A stretch of DNA of 64,000 bases from Bacteroides sp. (lineage in GTDB: Bacteria > Bacteroidota > Bacteroidia > Bacteroidales > Muribaculaceae), in NCBI GenBank assembly GCA_014801735.1, contig JAAVDO010000006.1:124001-188000 (forward strand). Reading direction: 5' to 3'. Under the pieces are notes generated by a model. That model was given only the letters and a program-made list of their open reading frames with translations, made no database searches and had not been told where the DNA came from. Position numbers and translations under genes: made by a program. This document shows, piece by piece, positions 9,037 through 17,386 of this stretch (position 1 is the first letter of the stretch; each line of letters starts with the position of its first letter).

Positions 9037-10797
9037 ATGTATAGGACCAATACATGCGGCGAACTCCGACTGTCAGACGCAGACAAGGAAGTGACACTCG
9101 CCGGCTGGGTTCAGCGCTCCCGCAAGATGGGAGGTATGACCTTCGTAGACCTTCGCGACCGCTACGGCATAACTCAGATAGTGTTTGACAACGATACCGA
9201 CGCTGCCCTATGTGAGGCAGCCAACAAGCTCGGACGAGAGTTCGTGATTCAGGTGAAAGGCATCGTGTCAGAACGTACATCTAAGAACAAGAATCTGCCG
9301 ACCGGCGATATAGAGATCATTGCTTCGGAACTGAAAACACTGAACCGCAGCGATGTCCCACCGTTCACCATAGAAGACGACACCGACGGCGGCGATGACC
9401 TGAGAATGCGTTACCGTTATCTGGATCTGCGTCGTAACGCAGTGAGAAAGAATCTGGAGCTGCGCCACAAGATGGCATTTGAAATACGTCGCTATCTGGA
9501 TCAGCAAGGATTTCTGGAAGTGGAAACACCGGTGCTCATCAAATCGACACCGGAAGGCGCACGCGACTTCGTGGTTCCATCGCGCATGAATCCCGGACAG
9601 TTCTATGCACTGCCCCAGTCACCTCAAACTTTCAAGCAATTGCTGATGGTGAGTGGTTTCGACCGTTATTTTCAGATCGTGAAGTGCTTCCGCGACGAAG
9701 ACCTCAGAGCTGACCGTCAGCCGGAGTTCACACAGATCGACTGCGAAATGTCGTTCGTAGAGCAGGAAGATGTGCTGCAGATGTTTGAAGGACTTGTGAA
9801 GCACATATTTAAATACGTAAAGAATATCGACTTCACTGAGCCGTTCTCCCGCATGACGTGGGCTGATGCTCAGCGCCTTTACGGCAGCGACAAGCCAGAC
9901 ACACGTTTCGGTATGGAGTTCGTTGAGCTCAAGGATCTGACCGAAGGAAGCGGCTTCGCAGTGATGGACGATGCTGAATATGTAGGAGCGATCGTAGCTC
10001 CGGGATGTGCCAACTATACCCGCAAGCAGCTGGATGCACTGACAGATTTCGTGAAACGTCCGCAGATAGGCGCCAAGGGTATGATGTGGGTTAAATTTGA
10101 GGCTGACGGATCAATCAAGAGCTCAGTAGGCAAATTCTTCAGCGACGAGGCCCTACGAACATGGGCAGAACGCGCAGGAGCAAACCCCGGCGACCTGATG
10201 CTGATATTGGCTGGACAGACCGCAAAGACACGCAAGCAGCTGTGTGAACTGCGTCTTGAGATGGGATCGCGTCTGGGACTGAGGGATCCTCAGAAATTCT
10301 CGTGTCTGTGGGTTATCGACTTCCCACTGTTTGAATGGGACGATGAGACTCAGCGCTATTATGCAATGCACCACCCCTTCACCTCTCCCAACCCGGAGGA
10401 TATAGACAAGCTCGACAGCGATACGGGTGCAGTTCGCGCCACAGCATACGATATGATTGTGAACGGAAATGAGCTCGGAGGCGGTTCGATCAGAATTCAT
10501 GACGCAGGTTTGCAGAACACCATGTTCCGTCTGCTAGGCCTTTCGGAAGAAGAAGCGTTGTACAAATTCGGCTTCCTGATGAATGCGTTCAAGTTTGGCG
10601 CTCCTCCTCACGGTGGACTGGCTTTCGGTTTCGACCGATTTGTGTCGATCCTGGCCGGTCTCGACTCAATCCGCGACGTGATTGCATTCCCGAAAAACAA
10701 TGCAGGACGCGACATGATGATAGACGCTCCCTCGGAAATCGACCAGTCGCAGCTCGACGAACTGAGCATAGCCCTCAATCTGCCGGAAGAAAATTAA
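9037..10797 (+). CDS. aspS: Aspartyl-tRNA synthetase
   Basis: A 586-residue class II aminoacyl-tRNA synthetase that charges tRNA-Asp. It has an N-terminal OB-fold anticodon-binding domain (residues 1 to about 105), motif 2 with [16 protein letters not shown] near 218, the bacterial GAD insertion domain between about 290 and 400, and motif 3 with [10 protein letters not shown] near 527. Length is normal for the bacterial type. The stop is three bases before the nif3-like start, so both are probably cotranscribed. A -7 box at 8958-8965 leaves a leader of about 65 bases. No GatCAB genes are nearby, so whether the enzyme is discriminating cannot be judged. Confidence 0.97.
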   Translation: MYRTNTCGELRLSDADKEVTLAGWVQRSRKMGGMTFVDLRDRYGITQIVFDNDTDAALCEAANKLGREFVIQVKGIVSERTSKNKNLPTGDIEIIASELKTLNRSDVPPFTIEDDTDGGDDLRMRYRYLDLRRNAVRKNLELRHKMAFEIRRYLDQQGFLEVETPVLIKSTPEGARDFVVPSRMNPGQFYALPQSPQTFKQLLMVSGFDRYFQIVKCFRDEDLRADRQPEFTQIDCEMSFVEQEDVLQMFEGLVKHIFKYVKNIDFTEPFSRMTWADAQRLYGSDKPDTRFGMEFVELKDLTEGSGFAVMDDAEYVGAIVAPGCANYTRKQLDALTDFVKRPQIGAKGMMWVKFEADGSIKSSVGKFFSDEALRTWAERAGANPGDLMLILAGQTAKTRKQLCELRLEMGSRLGLRDPQKFSCLWVIDFPLFEWDDETQRYYAMHHPFTSPNPEDIDKLDSDTGAVRATAYDMIVNGNELGGGSIRIHDAGLQNTMFRLLGLSEEEALYKFGFLMNAFKFGAPPHGGLAFGFDRFVSILAGLDSIRDVIAFPKNNAGRDMMIDAPSEIDQSQLDELSIALNLPEEN

Positions 10798-10800
10798 CCG

Positions 10801-11916
10801 ATGAGCGACCGACCGATAAAAATAGCTGACATAATCGCAGCGATAGAACACGCGGCTCCGCGCGCCCTGCAGGAAGACTACGATAATTCGGGTCTTCAGC
10901 TGGGCGATGCCGGGTGCGAGTGCAGCGGCGTCATGCTGAGTGTGGATGTCACGCCTGCGGTTGTCGAAGAGGCTATCCGTACAGGATGTAACTTCATACT
11001 TTCCCACCATCCACTGCTTTTCAAAGGTCTGAAACGGATAGCAGGAAGGACTGAGGTCGAGAAGTCGGTTGCTCTCGCCATAAAGCATGACATAACGGTG
11101 TATGCAGCCCACACGTCGCTCGACAATGCGCGGAACGGCGTGTCGGCATGCATGGCCGAAATGCTCGGTCTGGTCAACAGCAGGCCCCTGGTGCCGGTAG
11201 AAGGGAAGATGCTTAAACTGGCCACATACGTACCGGTTTCGCATGTCGAAGTCGTGAGGAAAGCAATGTTCTCGGCGGGAGCCGGTCATATCGGCGATTA
11301 TGATTCATGCAGCTTCAACATTGAAGGCAAAGGCACCTTCAGGGCGCTTCAGGGAGCAGATCCGTTTGTAGGAAGGATAGGAGAGATTCACACCGAACCG
11401 GAAACGAGGATAGAAGTGATAGTTCCAGCATGGCTCGCCGACGGAGTGGAAAGAGCGCTGATAAGTGCTCATCCATACGAGGAGCCGGCATACGAATTTC
11501 TGCAAATGGCCAATCCGTGCAGAAGCATTGGTTGCGGAGCCATAGGCGAACTGGAAGCTGAAATGATGCCTGTGGAGTTTGTCGAACTCGTAAAAGCAAC
11601 GTTCGGTACTCCCGTGGCCCGGTGCAATGAGGCGGTCAATTCGTCAAGGCCTATAAAGCGCATAGCATTGTGCGGAGGGTCGGGTGGATCGTTCATAGGA
11701 GCGGCATTGGCTCAAGGCGCAGATGCTTATATCACTTCAGACACCCGCTATCACGACTTCATAGACTACGGAACGCAACTGCTGATAGTCGATATCGGGC
11801 ATCAAGAGAGCGAATCGTGCACCAAACAGATTTTTTTTCGGATTATTACAGAAAAATTTCCTAACTTTGCAGTCCGGTATGCACATACCGACCGCAACCC
11901 CATAAATTATGTCTGA
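10801..11916 (+). CDS. Nif3-like dinuclear metal centre protein (YqfO type)
   Basis: A 371-residue NIF3 family protein, often annotated as a GTP cyclohydrolase I type 2 homologue. The conserved metal-binding N-terminal segment FILSHHPLLFKGL lies near 62, HTSLDNARNG near 102, and the C-terminal ligands sit in DIGHQESE near 335. Between them is the YqfO/PII-like insertion (about 135-245) found in the longer members of the family, matching the ~370-residue length. Family members form toroidal hexamers with two metals per subunit; the physiological reaction is uncertain. The gene starts three bases after aspS. Its 3' end carries an 8-T tract (11831-11838) and the promoter of the following gene. 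Confidence 0.92.
   Translation: MSDRPIKIADIIAAIEHAAPRALQEDYDNSGLQLGDAGCECSGVMLSVDVTPAVVEEAIRTGCNFILSHHPLLFKGLKRIAGRTEVEKSVALAIKHDITVYAAHTSLDNARNGVSACMAEMLGLVNSRPLVPVEGKMLKLATYVPVSHVEVVRKAMFSAGAGHIGDYDSCSFNIEGKGTFRALQGADPFVGRIGEIHTEPETRIEVIVPAWLADGVERALISAHPYEEPAYEFLQMANPCRSIGCGAIGELEAEMMPVEFVELVKATFGTPVARCNEAVNSSRPIKRIALCGGSGGSFIGAALAQGADAYITSDTRYHDFIDYGTQLLIVDIGHQESESCTKQIFFRIITEKFPNFAVRYAHTDRNPINYV
11862..11869 (+). promoter_or_regulatory. -7 box inside nif3 for the zinc-ribbon gene
   Basis: TAACTTTG within the last 60 bases of the nif3-like gene, about 95 bases upstream of the next ATG. It would let the downstream gene be transcribed apart from aspS-nif3. Confidence 0.45.
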
Positions 11917-11963
11917 AACAGGCTCTGTTTCCGGCATGCACAACTAAGTCAGTCTATATTTTA

Positions 11964-12794
11964 ATGGCTACCACAAGCAAGACAAAGACAGATGCCTACA
12001 CCGTAGAACAGCGACTGAAATCGCTCTACGAACTGCAGCGCATCCTCTCAGAAATCGACCGCATACGCACCGTGCGCGGTGAGTTGCCCCTTGAAGTAAG
12101 CGACCTCGAAGACCAGATTGAAGGACTCCACACCCGCATCCAGAAGTATAAAGGCGAAATCGAGGACTATCGTGTAAAAGTCAACGCCGAGCATGCCAAA
12201 ATCGAGGCTTCGCAGGCTAAGATTGCCAAATACCGCGAACAGATCGACAACGTGCGCAACAACCGTGAGTATGATCTGCTGAGCAAGGAAATCGAGTTTG
12301 AGACACTCGAGATAGAACTTGCCGAGAAACACATCAACGAGTATCACCGCGCCAGCGACCTGAAGCGTGCCGATATCGAGGCTACCGAAACTGAACTTGC
12401 CGACAGAGAGCACATCCTGGTCGGAAAGCGTCAGGAACTTGAGGAGATTGTATCGGAGACGAAAGAGACCGAAGAAAGCCTGCGTGCTCAGGCTCTGGCT
12501 CTTGAGCCGAAGATCGACGACCGCACTCTGGCTGCCTTCAAGCGTATCCGTCATAACGCACGCAACGGTCTTGGTATCGTTTATATCCAGCGTAACGCAT
12601 GCGGAGGTTGCTTCAACCGCATCCCCCCGCAAAAGCAGATGGAGATAAAGATGCACAAGAAAATCATCGTCTGCGAATATTGCGGCCGCATCATGATCGA
12701 TCCGGAGCTCGCAGGCATCAAGACGGAGACTCCCATTATAGATGAAAAGCCGGCACGCAAGCGCGGTTCGCGCGCGGCATCAGCCGAAAAATAA
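11964..12794 (+). CDS. Coiled-coil C4 zinc-ribbon protein (CT398 / YbgI-neighbour type)
   Basis: A 276-residue protein. Residues about 15-200 form a long charged coiled coil (repeats such as LEDQIEGLHTRIQKYKGEIE). A C-terminal C4 zinc ribbon follows, with CGGC at about 213-216 and CEYC at about 236-239, joined by the conserved NRIPPQKQMEI. This is the bacterial zinc-ribbon family of CT398/HP0958 type, which is often found beside nif3-like genes, as here. HP0958 acts in flagellar sigma-factor and mRNA handling; in non-flagellated Bacteroidales the role is unknown. The tail is Lys/Arg-rich, which suggests nucleic-acid contact. The product is cytoplasmic. Confidence 0.9.
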   Translation: MATTSKTKTDAYTVEQRLKSLYELQRILSEIDRIRTVRGELPLEVSDLEDQIEGLHTRIQKYKGEIEDYRVKVNAEHAKIEASQAKIAKYREQIDNVRNNREYDLLSKEIEFETLEIELAEKHINEYHRASDLKRADIEATETELADREHILVGKRQELEEIVSETKETEESLRAQALALEPKIDDRTLAAFKRIRHNARNGLGIVYIQRNACGGCFNRIPPQKQMEIKMHKKIIVCEYCGRIMIDPELAGIKTETPIIDEKPARKRGSRAASAEK

Positions 12795-12817
12795 AGATAG
12801 ACGAAACAGCTAACTAA

Positions 12818-12850
12818 GAGGGGCGCCTAATGAATTATTAGGCGTCCCTC
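12818..12850. terminator. Bidirectional hairpin between convergent genes
   Basis: A 14-bp stem, GAGGGGCGCCTAAT (12818-12831) with ATTAGGCGTCCCTC (12837-12850), five-base loop, one G-T pair. It lies between the zinc-ribbon gene (+) and the peroxiredoxin gene (-) and probably ends both transcripts. Confidence 0.75.
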
Positions 12851-12880
12851 CTTGTCTGCTGTTACACTTATGTAAGACGT

Positions 12881-13342
12881 TTAGCTCTGAGTCGCCAGAA
12901 TTTGATCGGCATGGATCTTGGTCTTTATCTCTTTGGGAGTAAAGACACGGGTGATTTTTCCATCGGGAGCTATAAGGAATGTAGTGCGGAACATTCCCAT
13001 ATATTTTCTGCCATACATTGACTTTTCGCCCCAGACGCCGAATTCGTCGGCAAGCTTATGGTCGACATCGGCTATCAGCGGGAAGGGAAGTTCATTTTTC
13101 TCGATAAATTTCTTATGGCGATCGGCACTATCCGCACTTACACCTATCACCTGAATATTTTTGTCGCCAAGAGCGCTGTAGCCGTCGCGCAGACTGCATG
13201 CTTCGGCGGTGCATCCCGAAGTCATATCCTTGGGATAGAAGTAAAGAGCAATGGTCTTACCTGGAAAATCACTGCGTTTAACCTCTTTGCCGTCCTGATC
13301 TACTCCCAGGAAGTCGGGAGCCATATCACCTGTCTGTTTCAT
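12881..13342 (-). CDS. bcp: PrxQ/Bcp-type thioredoxin-dependent thiol peroxidase
   Basis: A 153-residue peroxiredoxin that reduces hydrogen peroxide and organic hydroperoxides with electrons from thioredoxin. The peroxidatic cysteine is C44 in TSGCTAEAC, and the resolving cysteine C49 five residues later marks the atypical 2-Cys PrxQ class. LYFYPKDMT before C44 and the Arg near residue 119 complete the active site. It is cytoplasmic. The gene starts 18 bases after the N-carbamoylputrescine amidase stop, so it is probably the last gene of the putrescine operon. In an oxygen-sensitive gut bacterium it would act alongside the superoxide dismutase at 18.5 kb. Confidence 0.94.
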   Translation of the reverse strand: MKQTGDMAPDFLGVDQDGKEVKRSDFPGKTIALYFYPKDMTSGCTAEACSLRDGYSALGDKNIQVIGVSADSADRHKKFIEKNELPFPLIADVDHKLADEFGVWGEKSMYGRKYMGMFRTTFLIAPDGKITRVFTPKEIKTKIHADQILATQS

Positions 13343-13360
13343 CGTTTCGTTGTTTTTGAT

Positions 13361-14245
13361 TCAGTCGATAAAGCGACTCGTAAGGCCACCATAGGCATCT
13401 ATTCTCCTATCGCGTAGAAAAGGCCACCAGCGGCGCACGTGTTCGCTGCGTTTCATATCAATATTAACAACCGCCGAGCATTCTTGATCGGTAGGAGCCT
13501 CAAAAATCAGCTCGCCTTGCGGTCCGGCAACGAAACTCGAGCCCCAGAAGTCAATTCCACGCGTCATGCCCGACGGATCAGGCTCGTGTCCGACACGGTT
13601 GACAGTGACAACGGGCAACCCGTTGGCAACACCATGAGCACGCTGAATAGTCATCCAGGCATCACGCTGCCGGGCTTTTTCTTCAGCAGTGTCGCTCGAC
13701 TCCCAACCTATAGCAGTAGGATATATCAAAATCTCCGCACCTTTAAGAGCCATCAGACGCGCGGCCTCGGGATACCACTGATCCCAGCACACGAGTACTC
13801 CGAGACGCCCGACCGACGTATTCACCGGCTCAAAGCCGATATCACCGGGCGTAAAGTAGAATTTCTCATAATAGGCCGGATCGTCGGGAATATGCATTTT
13901 ACGGTAGCGCCCGGCCAGACTGCCGTCAGCGTCAAACACGCAGGCCGTATTGTGATACAGTCCCGGAGCACGGCGTTCAAACATTGATGTGACGATCACG
14001 GTTCCTGTCTCGCGTGCCAGTTCGGCATAAAGATCCGTGGCCGGTCCGGGAATCGTCACAGCAAGGTCACAAAGGTCGGTATTTTCTGTCTGGCAGAAAT
14101 ATAATGAATCATGAAGCTCCTGATTTACAATCAGCTTTGCCCCCGCTTCCGCAACCTTTCTGATTTCCTCGGCCAGGCGTCTGCGGTTGTCCTCAACGTC
14201 CGCACTCTTGCAGCTTTGAATTATTCCTGTAGCTAGTATCTTCAT
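13361..14245 (-). CDS. aguB: N-carbamoylputrescine amidase
   Basis: A carbon-nitrogen (nitrilase superfamily) hydrolase of 294 residues. The catalytic triad is E43 (NQELHDSLYF), K116 (YRKMHIPDD) and C153 (LVCWDQWYPEAARLMAL). The DQWYPEAAR signature and the coupling to agmatine deiminase identify it as AguB, which turns N-carbamoylputrescine into putrescine, CO2 and ammonia. The open frame extends to 14305, but that would overlap the upstream gene by 46 bases and add a tail not seen in the family. The start MKIL at 14245 (or the adjacent ATG at 14248) leaves an 11-14-base gap. It is the third gene of the putrescine operon. Confidence 0.94.
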   Translation of the reverse strand: MKILATGIIQSCKSADVEDNRRRLAEEIRKVAEAGAKLIVNQELHDSLYFCQTENTDLCDLAVTIPGPATDLYAELARETGTVIVTSMFERRAPGLYHNTACVFDADGSLAGRYRKMHIPDDPAYYEKFYFTPGDIGFEPVNTSVGRLGVLVCWDQWYPEAARLMALKGAEILIYPTAIGWESSDTAEEKARQRDAWMTIQRAHGVANGLPVVTVNRVGHEPDPSGMTRGIDFWGSSFVAGPQGELIFEAPTDQECSAVVNIDMKRSEHVRRWWPFLRDRRIDAYGGLTSRFID

Positions 14246-14259
14246 CATAGGTAAAAGTC

Positions 14260-15291
14260 TTATATGAATGAAACGAGTGAGGCCGGAAGTTGCATGGTAG
14301 CGCAATGAAGCGATCCGTGCTGACGGATAAGTGCCCGGCAGTCGACCTTTCTCACCGGCGTACCGAAAGCGACTTCAAGGATCTTCGCAGCGAGTTCATC
14401 GTTTTGCGGCTGTCCGTAGGTCGGCATATACACCCTCTCACGTGTTGCGAGAAAATTTGCATACGTAGCCGGCAACTGCTGCCCGTCTTCGTCGAAAATC
14501 GGATCGGGCGAAGGCAGCTCAAGCAGATGATCGGGCAACTGTCCGCTTGCAGAAAGCTCATGCAGTTGACGTTTCATTGCCTGCAGTTCCTCGTAATTGC
14601 TGTCTTTCGGGTTCTCACAGCCCGCATATAGCAGCGCGCCGCTGCGCGAGAATCTCACCAGCGTATCTACGTGACTGTCGGTATCATCCCCGGCCAGCGC
14701 GCCATGATCGATCCATACGAGTCTCTCGGCTCCAAGTTGCTTCTTCAATTCACTCTCGATCTCAGCGCGTGTCAGCGATCCGTTGCGGTTTGCCGACATC
14801 AGGCATTCGGAAGTCGTGATCACACATCCCGTGCCATCGCTGTCGATCGACCCGCCCTCCAGCACGAAGCTCAGGCGATTGATGCGTTTACCCGAAAGGA
14901 GTCCTTTGCCAAACATTCTCAGCGTGACCATGTTGTCATACGCCGAGGCAAATTTCAAGCCCCAGCCGTTAAATTTGTAGTCAATCGCTGCAAATCGCCT
15001 GTCGTCCTCGACACATATCGGTCCGTAATCGCGCGTCCATGTGTCATTTGTCTGACATTCAAAATAAAATATCTTGTCCTGAGGCAGTAAGCTCAGGGCG
15101 GCTTTGGGCACCGATATGTCGGGTGCCACAATGATTACTTGTTTCTCCTCTGTCAGAGCTTTTACGAGTTCAGTGTAGCATTCCGCTACCTCATCAAGCA
15201 TATAAGCCCAGTCGGTCTCGGCATGAGGCCACGCGAGCATTATAGGCCCGTCATATTCCCATTCCGCCGGCAGGCGTCTGTCATTCGTCAT
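14260..15291 (-). CDS. aguA: Agmatine deiminase (peptidyl-arginine deiminase family)
   Basis: A 343-residue agmatine deiminase, PPAD family, converting agmatine to N-carbamoylputrescine and ammonia. The N-terminus has PAEWEYDGPIMLAWPHAETDW, typical of AguA. Other marks are NDTWTRDYGPI near 90, FVLEGGSIDSDGTG near 145, DHGALAGDDTDSHVDTL near 200 and the catalytic cysteine C330 in HGSLHCATMQLP. Together with aguB this gives the arginine-decarboxylase route to putrescine; the decarboxylase itself is not in the window. The ATG overlaps the end of the upstream 78-residue gene by 11 bases, so translation is likely coupled. It is cytoplasmic. Confidence 0.95.
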   Translation of the reverse strand: MTNDRRLPAEWEYDGPIMLAWPHAETDWAYMLDEVAECYTELVKALTEEKQVIIVAPDISVPKAALSLLPQDKIFYFECQTNDTWTRDYGPICVEDDRRFAAIDYKFNGWGLKFASAYDNMVTLRMFGKGLLSGKRINRLSFVLEGGSIDSDGTGCVITTSECLMSANRNGSLTRAEIESELKKQLGAERLVWIDHGALAGDDTDSHVDTLVRFSRSGALLYAGCENPKDSNYEELQAMKRQLHELSASGQLPDHLLELPSPDPIFDEDGQQLPATYANFLATRERVYMPTYGQPQNDELAAKILEVAFGTPVRKVDCRALIRQHGSLHCATMQLPASLVSFI

Positions 15292-15517
15292 TATAATCGC
15301 TTAGTGTATCCCACACAGAGTTCTGGTCACTCAGATATTCCTCACAATAATCAATGAAACCGTTTTTCTCAGTGCTTCCCACTTCGTGACACCACTCGCG
15401 ATACAGGCGTCGCATTTCGGGGTCGGAGTGAAGATCTTTCTTGAATTCTGATTCTGCGATATCGACACTCTTAAACTGGGTAAGATAGGAATTAAACAGT
15501 TCCTCGATTGTGTTCAT
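15281..15517 (-). CDS. Small acidic protein of unknown function, first gene of the putrescine operon
   Basis: A 78-residue acidic, helical, cytoplasmic protein that I do not recognise as a named family. It has no cysteine pair or metal motif; its one visible pattern is Asp/Glu- and aromatic-rich (FKKDLHSDPEMRRLYREWC, then GFIDYCEEYLSDQNSVWDTL). The open frame runs back to 15598, but the extra 27 residues are His/Ser-rich and unlike a protein start, so the ATG at 15517 is preferred. It overlaps aguA by 11 bases, which argues for coexpression in fixed ratio with the deiminase. It could be a regulator or partner of putrescine synthesis; that is inference from position only. Confidence 0.65.
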   Translation of the reverse strand: MNTIEELFNSYLTQFKSVDIAESEFKKDLHSDPEMRRLYREWCHEVGSTEKNGFIDYCEEYLSDQNSVWDTLSDYNDE

Positions 15518-15600
15518 AGTTTGTGGGGAGGGAGATAAACCCTGTGATTGGTGATGGAGTTTATGAGACTTACGGTGATGAAGCGTTAAGGTTGACAAAG

Positions 15601-15634
15601 CGGTGCAATCGGCAGGATTCTCCCGGTTGCACCG
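15601..15634. terminator. Strong hairpin in the leader of the putrescine operon / after the sulfatase gene
   Basis: A 12-bp stem with one G-T pair, CGGTGCAATCGG (15601-15612) with CCGGTTGCACCG (15623-15634). On the minus strand it follows the sulfatase stop by 53 bases and could terminate that transcript, but the following T-tract is weak (CTTTGTC). It also lies inside the 5' leader made from the promoter at 15655-15686, so an attenuator role is possible. Confidence 0.6.
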
Positions 15635-15654
15635 CCCTACGCCTTATCATCGGC

Positions 15655-15686
15655 CAAATATAATGCTTTTCTTATTACTCTGCAAA
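15655..15686 (-). promoter_or_regulatory. Promoter of the putrescine operon
   Basis: Minus-strand TTTG (15686-15683), 20 bases, TATATTTG (15662-15655): an exact fit to the Bacteroidota pattern. It lies immediately after the sulfatase stop codon. A transcript starting near 15648 would have a leader of about 130 bases containing the hairpin at 15601-15634. Confidence 0.65.
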
Positions 15687-17252
15687 TTATTTGGCTGTTT
15701 TGCTTCCACTTTTCACCCTTCTGACGATATTCTGCATATCATACACTATTTCAGGGTGCTTGTCAGCCACATTCTCTCCTTCCCAGTCACTTGCCTTCAT
15801 GTCGTAAAGCTGTGGCTTGGACAGATTTCCGGTTTCTACCTTCGGTCCCCACTGTATCATGGCCGGTCCGTCGCTGGGTTCGATATATTTCCACTGCGGA
15901 GTGCGCACGCACAGTTGTCCCGAGTGCTCCATGATCCAGTCGGCACCTTGCTGGTCATTTCCCAGAAGTGCCTCAAGATAATTGCGGCTGTCGGGGGCGG
16001 ACCCTGCAGGCAATGTCGCGCCGACAAGATTACCCAGCGACGCCATGAAATCTATCTGCGAAAGCAGTGCGTCTGACTCTTCACCGCCTTTCACTCGCTC
16101 CGGCCACCTCACTATCGCAGGAACTGCGGTGCCTCCCTCGAATGCGCTATATTTGTTGCCTCTGAACGGACCGGCAGGTTTGTGGTCGCCAAGCAGTTCC
16201 TCAGCTTTGTCATCATATCCGTCGTCTACCACCGGGCCGTTGTCGCTCGTCAGAATCACAAGTGTGTTGTCGGCCACGCCAAGCGAGTCAAGTGTTTCCA
16301 TAATTCGGCCTACGCTCCAGTCAAACTGAACTATTGCGTCTCCTCTCAGTCCCATCGGATTCTTACCTCTGAAACGATCGTGAGGGAATCGCGGCACATG
16401 AACATCATTTGTGCAGAAATACAGGAAGAAAGGCTCACCGTCTTCAACACTGTTCTCTATGAACTTCACGGCATGATCCGTGATCGAGTCAGCTATATTC
16501 TCATCCTTCCACAGTGCGTTGCCACCGCCCTTCATATATCCTATTCTGCCTATGCCGTTCACTATCGACATATCATGTCCGTGCGATGCTTTCTGATTAT
16601 ACAGTAGCTCCGGATTCTCGCGTCCAGTAGGTTCTCCCTTGAAGTTGCCCTTATAGCTCACATATATCGGAGCCGACGCATCGTAATTGGCCACCTTGTC
16701 ATTTTCGATATAAACGCAGGGCACTCTGTCGGCCGTGGCCGCCATGATATAGTGATAGTCGAAACCTATGTCGCCCAGACTCATAGGCAGCGGAGCGTTC
16801 CAGTCCTGCTCGCCACCTTTGTCACCCAGGCCAAGATGCCATTTGCCTACCGCGCCGGTTCGATATCCTGCATGACGCATCATATCGGCCATAGTGTACT
16901 GCGACGGGCGTATTATCATTCCGGCATTGCCGGGCGCGACTTGGGTATCAGGACGTCGCCACGCATATTCGCCTGTCAGCAGAGAGTAACGCGACGGAGT
17001 GCTGGTTGATGCCACAGCATGCACGTTTGTGAGCTTGACACCCTCATTTGCCAGACGGTCAACGTTAGGGGTAGCCGCACGCTTGTTGCCGAAACATGCG
17101 AGATCGCCGTAGCCCAGATCGTCAGCAAGTATTATCACCACGTTCGGACGACTTTCATTCTTACCCTGTGCTTTGTCTGCACACGTAGCGGTAATTGCCG
17201 GAACCAACGCCGCTCCTGTTAGCAGATATCTGTTAAAAGATTTAAGATTCAT
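15687..17252 (-). CDS. Secreted sulfatase (formylglycine-dependent, serine type)
   Basis: A 521-residue type I (S1 family) sulfatase. The modification motif is S84-T-P-S-R88 with LLTG following, so S84 would be converted to formylglycine by an anaerobic sulfatase-maturating radical SAM enzyme; none is encoded here. Metal ligands include D44-D45 (LADDLGYGD), and GKWHLGLGD near 137 and LVILTSDNGPV near 330 are further S1 marks. An N-terminal signal peptide (residues 1 to about 24) puts it outside the cytoplasm. The sequence around C24 (ITATC) is a poor lipobox. Likely substrates are host sulfated glycans such as mucin or glycosaminoglycans; the S1 subfamily cannot be set from sequence alone. 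No SusCD pair or glycosidase is next to it. Confidence 0.92.
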   Translation of the reverse strand: MNLKSFNRYLLTGAALVPAITATCADKAQGKNESRPNVVIILADDLGYGDLACFGNKRAATPNVDRLANEGVKLTNVHAVASTSTPSRYSLLTGEYAWRRPDTQVAPGNAGMIIRPSQYTMADMMRHAGYRTGAVGKWHLGLGDKGGEQDWNAPLPMSLGDIGFDYHYIMAATADRVPCVYIENDKVANYDASAPIYVSYKGNFKGEPTGRENPELLYNQKASHGHDMSIVNGIGRIGYMKGGGNALWKDENIADSITDHAVKFIENSVEDGEPFFLYFCTNDVHVPRFPHDRFRGKNPMGLRGDAIVQFDWSVGRIMETLDSLGVADNTLVILTSDNGPVVDDGYDDKAEELLGDHKPAGPFRGNKYSAFEGGTAVPAIVRWPERVKGGEESDALLSQIDFMASLGNLVGATLPAGSAPDSRNYLEALLGNDQQGADWIMEHSGQLCVRTPQWKYIEPSDGPAMIQWGPKVETGNLSKPQLYDMKASDWEGENVADKHPEIVYDMQNIVRRVKSGSKTAK

Positions 17253-17284
17253 AGCAAATTATAGTATTTCTTTGTTTAGTGCTG

Positions 17285-17292
17285 CAAAAATA
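17285..17292 (-). promoter_or_regulatory. -7 box of the sulfatase gene
   Basis: Minus-strand TATTTTTG, 32 bases upstream of the ATG at 17252, matching TAnnTTTG. No good -33 element is visible. Confidence 0.45.
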
Positions 17293-17386
17293 GCATTATT
17301 TCCCGAATATTCCTTATGCTGAAACTTTATATTTCCCTCTTCTGTTAAAAAGTTTATAATAGGATTAATCACCGAAAACTACCGTT

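Noticed and set aside
17178..17184. C24 of the sulfatase as a lipobox cysteine
   Set aside because: The preceding residues ITAT do not fit the usual lipobox, with Thr at -1; an ordinary signal peptide is more likely, though lipidation is not excluded.
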